Below, piece after piece: positions 57,230 to 64,000 of a stretch of DNA of 64,000 nucleotides (positions are counted from its first letter, which is position 1; each line of letters begins with the position of its first letter). Both the position numbers and the translations under genes were made by a program. The notes beneath the pieces were generated by a model that worked only from the letters and a program-made list of their open reading frames with translations, had not been told where the DNA came from and searched no databases. Source of the stretch: Sorangium cellulosum (lineage in GTDB: Bacteria > Myxococcota_A > Polyangia > Polyangiales > Polyangiaceae); contig NZ_CP012670.1 of NCBI RefSeq assembly GCF_004135735.1, positions 744,001 to 808,000 of the forward strand, written 5' to 3'.

Positions 57230-58000
57230 ATGTCCAGCAAGCTCGATCTCTCGAAGGAGCTCATCGGTCGCCGCGCCCTCGTCACCGGAGGCTCGCGCGG
57301 TATCGGCGCGGCGATCGCGCAGCGCCTCCTCGATGCCGGCGCCAAGGTCGTGGTCGCCGGGCGCTCGCGCAGCGACGTCACCCCCGCGGCGGCGACGTTC
57401 GTCTCCGGCGACGTCCGCACGAACGAAGGGGTGATGGCGATCGCCCGAGAGGCGCTCGCGGCCCTCGGCGGCCTCGACATCCTCGTGAACAACGCGGGCG
57501 GGTCGCGCGCGTTTTCCACGGGAGGCTCCGATACGATCCCCGACGAGGAGTGGCAAGACGCCCTCGCGCTCAACCTCCTCTCCGCGGTCCGCCTCACGAA
57601 CGCGGTCCTGCCGACGCTCCGCGCCTCGAAGGCCGCCGCGATCGTGAACATCTCGTCGACGGCAGCGATCATGCCGGCCGGCTCGTTCGCGCATTACTGC
57701 GCCGCGAAGGCGGCGCTCGACACCTACTCGCGCGCGCTCGCCGTGGAGCTCGCGTCGAGCGGCGTCCGCGTGAACGTCGTGACGCCGGGGCCGGTGGCGA
57801 CCCCGAGCGCCGATGATCTGCGGAAGAGGTTCACCGACGAGATGGGCTTGGCGCCCGATGCGTTCGTCCAGCAGGTGCCGCTCGGACGCGTCGGCACCCC
57901 CGACGACATCGCGGAGGTCGTCGCGCTCCTCGCGTCGGATCGCGGGAAGTGGCTGACCGGCGTGAACTACCGCGTCGACGGCGGACAGACGGCGCGCTGA
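57230..58000 (+). CDS. short-chain dehydrogenase/reductase (SDR)
   Basis: A 256-residue NAD(P)-dependent oxidoreductase. ATG 57230 follows AAAGGAACATC. The classical signatures are intact: TGGSRGIG (cofactor), NNAG, catalytic Ser in VNISSTAAIM and YCAAK (Tyr and Lys), and the C-terminal WLTGVNYRVDGGQ. It is of classical length. Substrate is unknown; it is adjacent to and divergent from an AraC-type regulator, often seen with detoxification or alcohol/ketone reduction genes. Confidence 0.95.
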   Translation: MSSKLDLSKELIGRRALVTGGSRGIGAAIAQRLLDAGAKVVVAGRSRSDVTPAAATFVSGDVRTNEGVMAIAREALAALGGLDILVNNAGGSRAFSTGGSDTIPDEEWQDALALNLLSAVRLTNAVLPTLRASKAAAIVNISSTAAIMPAGSFAHYCAAKAALDTYSRALAVELASSGVRVNVVTPGPVATPSADDLRKRFTDEMGLAPDAFVQQVPLGRVGTPDDIAEVVALLASDRGKWLTGVNYRVDGGQTAR

Positions 58001-58071
58001 CGGTCAGGCCTCCCTCGTCGGCCGCGCCGAGCATGGGCCAGGCGGCCGCGCCCGCGCGGGGTGAAGCCCGC

Positions 58072-59196
58072 TCACCGCGGGATGATATCCTCCGGCTGGC
58101 ACACGCCGCTCCAGCACATGTCGCTGTCCGAGCAGCAATCCGCGTTGACCGTGCACTCCCCACCCGACGGCGTGCATTCCTCGCCTCCGCCCGGGCTCCC
58201 GCCCGGGCTCCCGCCCGGATCTCCGCCCCCCTCGCCGGCGGGCGGGTCTTCCTCCTCGCACGTGGTCGGCGGGCACGGCCCCGGCGTCACGGTGACCGTG
58301 TCCGACGGGTACTTGCTCGGAGACGCGTGCACGTAGCTGATGGTCGCGTCGCCGAAGCCCGCCGCGCCGAACGCCGAGGCGCTCACCCATACATCGTAGA
58401 CGACGCGGTAATCCCAGCCCGGGGTCTCCGGATGGGGGGTGTACGCCTCGTCCGTCTCCGGGGAGTCGACGACGTACGCGCCGTACCCGCACGCGTTGAG
58501 ATCGCGGTCGAGCGAGGTGGTCGCCGCGACCACGGCGCCCGCGTCCCCGAGGAGCATCTTGCCCTCTCCGCCGAGCACGCCGAGCGATCCGTAGCCGGAG
58601 GGCTTCGCCTCGTCGGCAGAGAGGTAATCGACGAAGAAGTCGAGCACGAGCTCTCCCCGCCCGTCCGTCATCTGGAACTGGGCCTTGTCGCTGCCCACGA
58701 GATCCTTGAACGTGTGCCCCTTGTGGCCCTTCGGCTTCGGCCCGCCGCCGGGCTGCGCATCGCCGCCCCAGCCGACGGCCGTGGCGCCGTACGTGTTGTC
58801 GACGAACGCGGGGTTGAGCGTCAGCCGGACGTGCACGAGCTCCTCGCTCTCGGCGATCTCGACGACCCGCTCGACGAAGGCCATCGGGGTGGTCTGGTCG
58901 CTGTTCGTGTAATAGCACTCGACCTGGGCGGTCCCGTCCACCGGGGCGCCCAGGCGGCTCGCGCCGCACGACAGCGGATCGAGGTCCGCGGTGATCGGAT
59001 CGCCGGCGCCCAGGGTGCCGGACCCGGGGAAGCTCGGGGCGGGCGCGCTCCCCCCCTCGTCCGACGGGGCGCAGTCTCCCCCGGAGACCACGTTGCCGCT
59101 GGCGTCCCCCGTGCTCGACCCGGTGCAGGCCGAGCCGACGACCGCGAGAGACAACAGCCCACCACAGAACCATCCTGTTAACGCGAACGAACGCAT
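58072..59196 (-). CDS. secreted Cys-rich lipoprotein of unknown function
   Basis: A 374-residue protein with ATG 59196 after GGGAGG. Signal peptide LLSLAVVGSACTG with a Cys for lipid attachment. A Ser/Gly-rich region precedes a beta-rich domain (ITADLDPLSCGASRLGAPVD and VECYYTNSDQTTPMAFVERV), then a Pro/Gly linker with GGSPGGSPGGG, and a terminal Cys cluster (CTVNADCCSDSDMCWSGVCQ), a small disulphide knot. The layout is typical of myxobacterial surface proteins. No enzyme motif is visible. Confidence 0.8.
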   Translation of the reverse strand: MRSFALTGWFCGGLLSLAVVGSACTGSSTGDASGNVVSGGDCAPSDEGGSAPAPSFPGSGTLGAGDPITADLDPLSCGASRLGAPVDGTAQVECYYTNSDQTTPMAFVERVVEIAESEELVHVRLTLNPAFVDNTYGATAVGWGGDAQPGGGPKPKGHKGHTFKDLVGSDKAQFQMTDGRGELVLDFFVDYLSADEAKPSGYGSLGVLGGEGKMLLGDAGAVVAATTSLDRDLNACGYGAYVVDSPETDEAYTPHPETPGWDYRVVYDVWVSASAFGAAGFGDATISYVHASPSKYPSDTVTVTPGPCPPTTCEEEDPPAGEGGGDPGGSPGGSPGGGEECTPSGGECTVNADCCSDSDMCWSGVCQPEDIIPR

Positions 59197-59330
59197 CGGG
59201 ATCCTCCCAATTCGATGAAAAGCAAGGCCTGGAGCGCGGCCGGCGAACCCGATCGCCGGCGCGATGATCTCCTCGATGAAGTGAAAGTCGCCGGACGCGC
59301 CGGGAGCAGGCAGGATTTCTCAGCGGGCGC

Positions 59331-60542
59331 TCACGGGCGCGCGCCGCCGGCGCGGGCGGCGGACGTGGCCTCCTCGCGCCCGAAGCCCTGCGGGTAGTCC
59401 CGGAGATACCGGTGCGCCTCCGCCGCGGTCCGTTCCTTGTCGCCGAGCATCGCGATCGCCCGCAGCCGCTCCACGCGGGCGATCTCGGCGAGCGGCGAGT
59501 CCGGGTAGCGGCCGAGGAGCAGGTCGAGCCGCTCGAGCGCCCGCCTCGGCTGCCCCCGCCTCCGCGCCATCATCGCGCTCTGGAGCAGCTCGTTCTCGGC
59601 CGTGAGCGAGGCGCGCGCCGGGGCCTCGCGCGGATCGCGCGCCGCGCGCGGCTCCCCCGCGCCGCCCTCGCCGGCGGCGCGGGCGCCGTCCTGCGCTGCC
59701 TCGGGCGGCGGCGCCGGCGCCTCGCCCGGTCGTCCCTCGGCGGCCCGATCCGCCCGGCGCTCCTCGTCGCGGGACGACCACGTCTCGCCCGGGCTCAGGG
59801 AGCGCTCGACCGCGCCGCGGTGCACGGCGACCCGCCCTTCCTCGACCGACACGCGCGTTTCGGCCGGCTCTCCCGCGGCGCCGGGCCGCCGCTCGACCGA
59901 GAAGCGCGTCCCGTGGACCGTGACCACGGCGTCCAATGTCCGCACCGACAGCGTCACGCCCGCCGGCAGCGGCGGCACATCGACGGAGATCACGCCCTGA
60001 TCGAGGGTGATCCTGTCGCCGAGGCGATCGCGCCCGGCGTCCGCCGGCGCGAACCGCACGCGGGTCGAGGGCCCGACCTCGACGGTCGCGCCCGTCGCGA
60101 GCGACGCCTTCGCCCGGGCGCCCTCGCCGGTCCGCAGCTCGTCGTCGCTCGTGAGCGGCACGAGGGCGAGCGACGGCGCCGAGCGCGCCGCGCCCCCGGC
60201 CGCGATCTCGACCGGGCCCTGGAGCGCCGTCACCTGCGCCGCGACGGGCGACGCGGGCTGCGCCCGGAACACGATCAGGACGCCAGCGACCGCCGCGGCC
60301 AGGGCGGCGGCGAGCGCGGCCGCGGCGAAGACGACGCGCCTCCGCCGGGCGGCGCGGGCGCGCCGCTCCGCCGCCTCGGCGGCGAGCTGGTCGATGCGGC
60401 CGGCGATCCGCTGCTGCAGATACCGCGCCTGGGCCCTGGGCAGCGGCGGCACCGGCTGCTCGACCAGGGCCCGCAGCGAGGCCTCCACGCCGGGCGCCGC
60501 GGCGCGATGCTCCGGGGTGGCGTCAACGTCGTCCTGCTTCAT
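59331..60542 (-). CDS. FecR-domain anti-sigma-like protein with TPR-like tail
   Basis: A 403-residue protein with a cytoplasmic N-terminal region (1-68), one membrane helix near 70-93 (VVFAAAALAAALAAAVAGVL), and a FecR-type beta domain (GARAKASLATGATVEVGPST and VSVRTLDAVVTVHGTRFSVE). An Ala/Glu/Pro linker and a C-terminal TPR-like module (RRGQPRRALERLDLLLGRYP) follow, a domain set common beside sigma factors in myxobacteria. Its ATG at 60542 overlaps the sigma gene's TGA, so the two are coupled. It likely restrains the sigma factor. Confidence 0.9.
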   Translation of the reverse strand: MKQDDVDATPEHRAAAPGVEASLRALVEQPVPPLPRAQARYLQQRIAGRIDQLAAEAAERRARAARRRRVVFAAAALAAALAAAVAGVLIVFRAQPASPVAAQVTALQGPVEIAAGGAARSAPSLALVPLTSDDELRTGEGARAKASLATGATVEVGPSTRVRFAPADAGRDRLGDRITLDQGVISVDVPPLPAGVTLSVRTLDAVVTVHGTRFSVERRPGAAGEPAETRVSVEEGRVAVHRGAVERSLSPGETWSSRDEERRADRAAEGRPGEAPAPPPEAAQDGARAAGEGGAGEPRAARDPREAPARASLTAENELLQSAMMARRRGQPRRALERLDLLLGRYPDSPLAEIARVERLRAIAMLGDKERTAAEAHRYLRDYPQGFGREEATSAARAGGARP

Positions 60543-61222
60543 CGTGGCTCCTCCCGTCGAGCGGGGACGTGTCGCGCCGCCGCGTCGGGCTCACAGCGCG
60601 CCTTCAGCTCCCGCCGCCCCCTCGACAGCCGCGACTGGGCCGCGGCCACGGAGACGCCGGTCAAATCAGCGATTTCATTGAGAGAATAGCCCATCGCGTG
60701 GAGCAGCAACGCGATCGCGCGGTCGCCGTCCATCGCCGCGAGGTGCCGGCGCAGGGCCTCGAGGTCGCGCAGCGCGCTCACCTCCCGCTCGGGGTCGGCG
60801 CCCCGCGCGGGCGGCTCGGGCGCGGCGTCGTGCTCCGGCGGCCCCGGCGTGCGATCGATGACCTTGCGCTCGCGCCGGCGGGCGCGGAGCGCGCTCAGCC
60901 CGACATGGCAGGCGATGACGGACGCCCAGCCCGCCAGGCTGCACTCCCCCGCGAAGCGGCGCTTCGTGAGCGTGCTCACGATCTGCTCGAACGCGCCCTG
61001 CACGAGGTCGGCGTGGTCCTGCTCGCGGCAGCCCAGGATCCGGTACAGGGTCCGGTCCACGACCGGGAGCAGGTGCTCGTACAGGCGCAGGCCGATCCCG
61101 CGCTCGCCCCGCTGGAAGGCGAGCAGGAGCTCCTCGTCGCTGGCGGGCGCGGGTTGCCCGGCGTCCGGGGCGGAGACGAGCCTGAGCCGGCGCATTGCTG
61201 GTCGTGGCTCGACGGTTCCCAT
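60539..61222 (-). CDS. ECF-type RNA polymerase sigma factor
   Basis: A 227-residue sigma factor. ATG 61222 is one option; a second in-frame ATG at 61195 (MRRLRLV) is also possible. Region 2 lies near residues 35-110 (ELLLAFQRGERGIGLRLYEH, then DLVQGAFEQIVSTL), and region 4 is clear near the C-terminus (HAMGYSLNEIADLTGVSVAA). There is no obvious extra domain. It precedes its FecR partner with a 4-bp overlap and follows an outer-membrane-like protein gene by 75 bp. This group typically controls a small regulon, often including itself. Confidence 0.92.
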   Translation of the reverse strand: MGTVEPRPAMRRLRLVSAPDAGQPAPASDEELLLAFQRGERGIGLRLYEHLLPVVDRTLYRILGCREQDHADLVQGAFEQIVSTLTKRRFAGECSLAGWASVIACHVGLSALRARRRERKVIDRTPGPPEHDAAPEPPARGADPEREVSALRDLEALRRHLAAMDGDRAIALLLHAMGYSLNEIADLTGVSVAAAQSRLSRGRRELKARCEPDAAARHVPARREEPR

Positions 61223-61296
61223 GATCGTGCAGTAGCCGGTCGGCCCGAAACCAGGCTGAGCCGCGGATTTTCCGGGATGCCCGCCGCGTCTCCGCC

Positions 61297-62202
61297 CTAC
61301 TGCAGGCGTAGCTGCACGCCCAGCATCCCCGTGAAGCCGCCCCTGGGCAGCGTCGCCTTGGGCTTCGGGTGTACGTGGAGGTCGGTCTCGTGGATCCGCA
61401 CGAACGCCTCGGCGCCGCCGAAGAGGGCCACGCCGCTCTCGGCGGGCCACACGAGGTCGACCGCCGTGCGCGTCCCGAAGGCCCACCCGTGCCCGGTCTC
61501 GTCCGGTTTCTTCGGGTCGCGCGGGGAGGCCATCACCCAGTCGACCGTGGCCTCGAGCCTCGCCCGCACGAGCGCGTCGAGCGGCCCGATCGGCGCGGCG
61601 ATGCCGCCGCCGCCCCCGAGCGCGAGCCACTGGACCGACAGCCCCGGCGCCGGCTCGCGCAGGGTCGTGGCAGAGGACACCGACAGCGTCCCGAAGAACC
61701 CCGAGCGCCGGTCGAGCGCCGTGGCCATGATCCAGCCGCCGGCGCGGGCGGGGCCGCCGTCGAGCCCGCTGCCGGCGAGCCCGCCGGCGCCGAGGAGCCA
61801 GCCCAGCGGGGGACGCGCCGCCGCGCCCGCGGCCGGCTCGGCGCCGCTCGGCGTGGGCGGCGCCGGGGCGCCGGCGCGCTCCGACGCCAGGGCCGCGACC
61901 AGGAGCCCCGCGGTGCGGTAGCGGTCGGGCAGCGGGTCCTCCTCGCGGAACTCGAGCTCGCGCGACGACAGCGTGCCTTCGGGGGAGCCGAGCGAGGCGA
62001 CGTCGACCCGCAGGCGGCGATGGTCCGGCCCGTCCAGCCAGACCACGGCGAGCGCCCGGAGCGGGGTCCCGGCGCGCTCCGGCCCGCCGAGCGCGCACCC
62101 GCCGCCTCCGGCGGCGCGGGAGCACGCCTCGATGAGGAGCGCCGGGAGCTCGCCGTGCACGGCGGGGCCCGACGCGATGTCGACGACGATCGGGGCCACC
62201 AC
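61297..62202 (-). CDS. hypothetical protein, possibly outer-membrane-associated
   Basis: A 301-residue protein beginning MVAPIVVDIASGPAVHGELP with no clear signal peptide. An Ala/Pro/Glu linker separates an N-terminal alpha/beta region (residues 1-105) from a C-terminal part rich in alternating hydrophobic and Gly residues (GFFGTLSVSSATTLREPAPG, then GGFTGMLGVQLRLQ), which ends like a beta-barrel strand. It is the first gene of the sigma/FecR run, in the place where similar operons carry surface proteins. The function is not known; it is probably cotranscribed with the sigma factor. Confidence 0.7.
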   Translation of the reverse strand: MVAPIVVDIASGPAVHGELPALLIEACSRAAGGGGCALGGPERAGTPLRALAVVWLDGPDHRRLRVDVASLGSPEGTLSSRELEFREEDPLPDRYRTAGLLVAALASERAGAPAPPTPSGAEPAAGAAARPPLGWLLGAGGLAGSGLDGGPARAGGWIMATALDRRSGFFGTLSVSSATTLREPAPGLSVQWLALGGGGGIAAPIGPLDALVRARLEATVDWVMASPRDPKKPDETGHGWAFGTRTAVDLVWPAESGVALFGGAEAFVRIHETDLHVHPKPKATLPRGGFTGMLGVQLRLQ

Positions 62203-62292
62203 GAGAGCTCTACCCGGGGCCGACGCTACCGACGGCGAAGGGCGAAGGCAAGGGCACGGCGCCGAGGAGGGCCGGGGGGTCTTCCTCGGCGC

Positions 62293-63693
62293 TCAGTGTC
62301 GGCGGCGCTTCGTGCGGCCGAGCAGCAATCCCAGTGCCGCGAGGAGGAGCCCCGCCTGGGCGCCTGCGTTTCCCGTGTCGTCGCCCAGGGCGCAGCTGCA
62401 GCCGGCGCTCGAGCTGTCTCCTCCCGTCGAGTCGCCAGCGCCCGAGCCAACGTCCTGCCCGGTCGCCCCCCCGGACCCGGTGTCCATCGCGCCGCCGCTT
62501 CCTGCACTGCCGCCCGAGCCATCTCCCACAACCCCGCCCGCGCCACCGGTTCCGCCCGCGCCACCGGTTCCGGCCGCGCCACTGGTTCCGCCCGCGCCAC
62601 CGGTTCCGGCCGCGCCACCGGTTCCGCCCGCGCCACCGGTTCCGGCCGCGCCACCGGTTCCGGCCGCGCCACCGGTTCCGGCCGCGCCACCGGCGTCGCC
62701 GCCACCGGGAACGGCGCCGGGACAAGCTGCCGTCTCTGGATCCTGACCACCGGCCTTGTCGAGGCCGAAATAGGCGGCGACGGCGGGGCCATCGAACGGC
62801 ACCGCGTGCCCGACGCCGTCCATCGAAAAGGCCTCGTAGACCGTGTAGCCGCAAGAGCTCTTCCAGAACTGGCGCGTGGTTCCGGGCTCTGGCGTGTCGG
62901 TCCCATCCGGGGTTTCGCTCAGACCCAAGACGTTCGTCCACTCCTTGATGTCTTCAGCCATGTTCTTGTAGCTGAGGATCGTGTCGGCGGTGCCATGCCA
63001 ATGCTGCAGGCGCGGGCGGTGGCCGGTGTAACCGGGATAGTACGAGCGAACGAGGTCTCCCCACTGCTGCCCGGTCTTCGTGACGTCGCCGGCCCCACAG
63101 GGCCCGCTCCACTGGGCCGTGCTCCCCGTCCCGGTGACGTCGTTGTAGCCCTCGGCCCAGCAGCCACACGGAACGCCCATGAGCGACACGCCGGCCATGA
63201 ACACGTCGGGGTACACACCCAGCAGCGCCTCGGTCATGATGCCGCCCGAGGACCCGCCGACCGAGTACACGCGGCCCGCGTCGCCGTTGTACTTCGCGAG
63301 CGCATATTTCACCATCTGGACGACGGCTCCCGTGTCGCCACCGCCGCCGTGGTTGAGCGATCTCGTCGATCCCGCGTCCCAGCAGTTCTGCCCGGTGGCC
63401 TCCGGGAAGATCATGATGAAGCCGCTGGTGTCCGCGATGGAAACCAGGCTCGACATCTCCCTGAACGTCCCCGGGCCATTCCCCTGGCAATGATGGGGAG
63501 CGACGACGATGGGAGGCCTGGTCGCCAGCTCGTCAGGCACGTAAATGTACATGTTGACGTAGCTGGGGAGGCCGTCCGCCCCCCATTCACTCTGATTGAC
63601 CTCTTGCAGCGATGCCCCGCGCGCAGGCGGCGCAGCGAGCAGCGCCAACGAGAGCGATGCGAGCCCGAGGATGTGTCTTTGGAATCGGTTCAT
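62293..63693 (-). CDS. CE1/PHB-depolymerase-family esterase with MYXO-CTERM-like tail
   Basis: A 466-residue export enzyme starting at ATG 63693; longer versions run into unsupported sequence. Signal peptide [20 protein letters not shown]. The alpha/beta-hydrolase core shows [18 protein letters not shown], nucleophile elbow [13 protein letters not shown] with Ser148, Asp237 in WHGTAD and His in [11 protein letters not shown]. This pattern fits feruloyl/acetylxylan esterases and LpqC-type PHB depolymerases. A Gly/Ala/Thr repeat linker, a CSC pair, one helix and KRRRH form a MYXO-CTERM-like tail. A near-perfect palindrome lies about 295 bp upstream. Confidence 0.9.
   Translation of the reverse strand: MNRFQRHILGLASLSLALLAAPPARGASLQEVNQSEWGADGLPSYVNMYIYVPDELATRPPIVVAPHHCQGNGPGTFREMSSLVSIADTSGFIMIFPEATGQNCWDAGSTRSLNHGGGGDTGAVVQMVKYALAKYNGDAGRVYSVGGSSGGIMTEALLGVYPDVFMAGVSLMGVPCGCWAEGYNDVTGTGSTAQWSGPCGAGDVTKTGQQWGDLVRSYYPGYTGHRPRLQHWHGTADTILSYKNMAEDIKEWTNVLGLSETPDGTDTPEPGTTRQFWKSSCGYTVYEAFSMDGVGHAVPFDGPAVAAYFGLDKAGGQDPETAACPGAVPGGGDAGGAAGTGGAAGTGGAAGTGGAGGTGGAAGTGGAGGTSGAAGTGGAGGTGGAGGVVGDGSGGSAGSGGAMDTGSGGATGQDVGSGAGDSTGGDSSSAGCSCALGDDTGNAGAQAGLLLAALGLLLGRTKRRRH
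62530..62700 (-). repeat. 18-bp repeat array coding Gly/Ala/Thr linker
   Basis: About nine to ten units of an 18-bp repeat (plus strand CCGGTTCCGGCCGCGCCA with CCCGCG variants) code AAGTGG/AGGTGG in the esterase linker. Copies differ by single bases, indicating expansion. Confidence 0.85.
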
Positions 63694-63986
63694 CGGATAG
63701 GGTCCTGTATCGATGTCAGCCTGGTGCGCAGGCCGGAGCTCACAGCGCCAACACTGGACGACATGGGGGCTCTCCTCGGTTGACATCCTAGACGTTCCGC
63801 ACGTTCCGCGCTTGGAGTGCGCCCTGATGTCATCCCAGCCGAGCCCAACGGCTGCTCCTCCTCCCCCTGCGCGCGCCTCGTCTGGAGCCATGGCGCGACC
63901 GTCGACGTGAACGCGCAGGAGGGCGCAGGCCCGGCGCGCATGGCGGCCTGTCCAGGACAAGGCAAAAGGATATCTGGAGCGCCAAA

Positions 63987-64000
63987 TGTGAGCGCTCACA
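63987..64000 (-). promoter_or_regulatory. LacI-type operator-like palindrome
   Basis: TGTGAGCGCTCACA is a perfect 14-bp palindrome at the window end. It equals the core of the symmetrical lac operator and shares TGTGANCGNTCACA with the site at 52661-52674. It is upstream of the esterase gene, although it could also serve a gene beyond the window. Confidence 0.6.

Overview
The window looks like a chromosomal segment of a large-genome myxobacterium, most like Sorangium or another Polyangiales member. The basis is very high GC, secreted enzymes ending in a Gly/Ser linker, a Cys pair, one membrane helix and a basic tail (the MYXO-CTERM pattern), Cys-rich and PPC-like repeat lipoproteins, GAF-rich hybrid kinases and a sigma/FecR cassette. 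This is inference from the sequence; no database was searched.

Layout. 1-8.5 kb: a frameshifted nuclease-family gene cut by the window edge, then a leftward block with two GT-C-type membrane glycosyltransferases, an IHF/HU protein with an acidic tail, tyrosyl-tRNA synthetase and a lipoprotein. 8.5-9.7 kb: no large gene, but an array of hairpin-forming repeats flanked by two related small-RNA-like elements. 9.6-16.5 kb: a small membrane protein, a coupled run of GAF protein, histidine kinase and Fe-S HhH-type protein, a third small-RNA-like element, and an alpha/beta hydrolase. 16.7-22.2 kb: two tandem paralogous secreted repeat proteins, followed by a long perfect inverted repeat. 22.7-32.6 kb: a TPR protein, nuoA-B-C-D-G-H-I, and gatB. 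NuoH carries a large extra membrane insertion. 32.7-38.4 kb: a Gly/Pro-repeat membrane protein, a PlsC-type acyltransferase, a 1152-residue hybrid kinase and a second long inverted repeat. 38.6-49.9 kb: an accessory zone with a GH43-CBM6 lipoprotein, a decayed PEP-utilising/rifampicin-phosphotransferase-like gene, a frameshifted Cys-rich gene, an IS4-type insertion sequence and a 21-bp tandem array. 50-64 kb: YjbR protein, D-Ala-D-Ala ligase, integrase remnant, a second GH43-CBM6 enzyme, an XRE regulator, a lipoprotein, a divergent AraC/SDR pair, a sigma/FecR operon and a feruloyl/acetylxylan-esterase-like enzyme.

How parts work together. The nuo cluster encodes the quinone-binding, Fe-S and proton-pumping core of complex I, without nuoE, nuoF or nuoJ-N here. 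The three polysaccharide-active enzymes (two GH43, one CE1-like esterase) fit plant-hemicellulose degradation at the cell surface. Two of them share a sorting tail and a near-identical TGTGA-N4-TCACA palindrome upstream, which suggests common control. The least expected signal is a family of three small structured elements with a C7-C9 apical loop on a terminator hairpin, all within about 6 kb.
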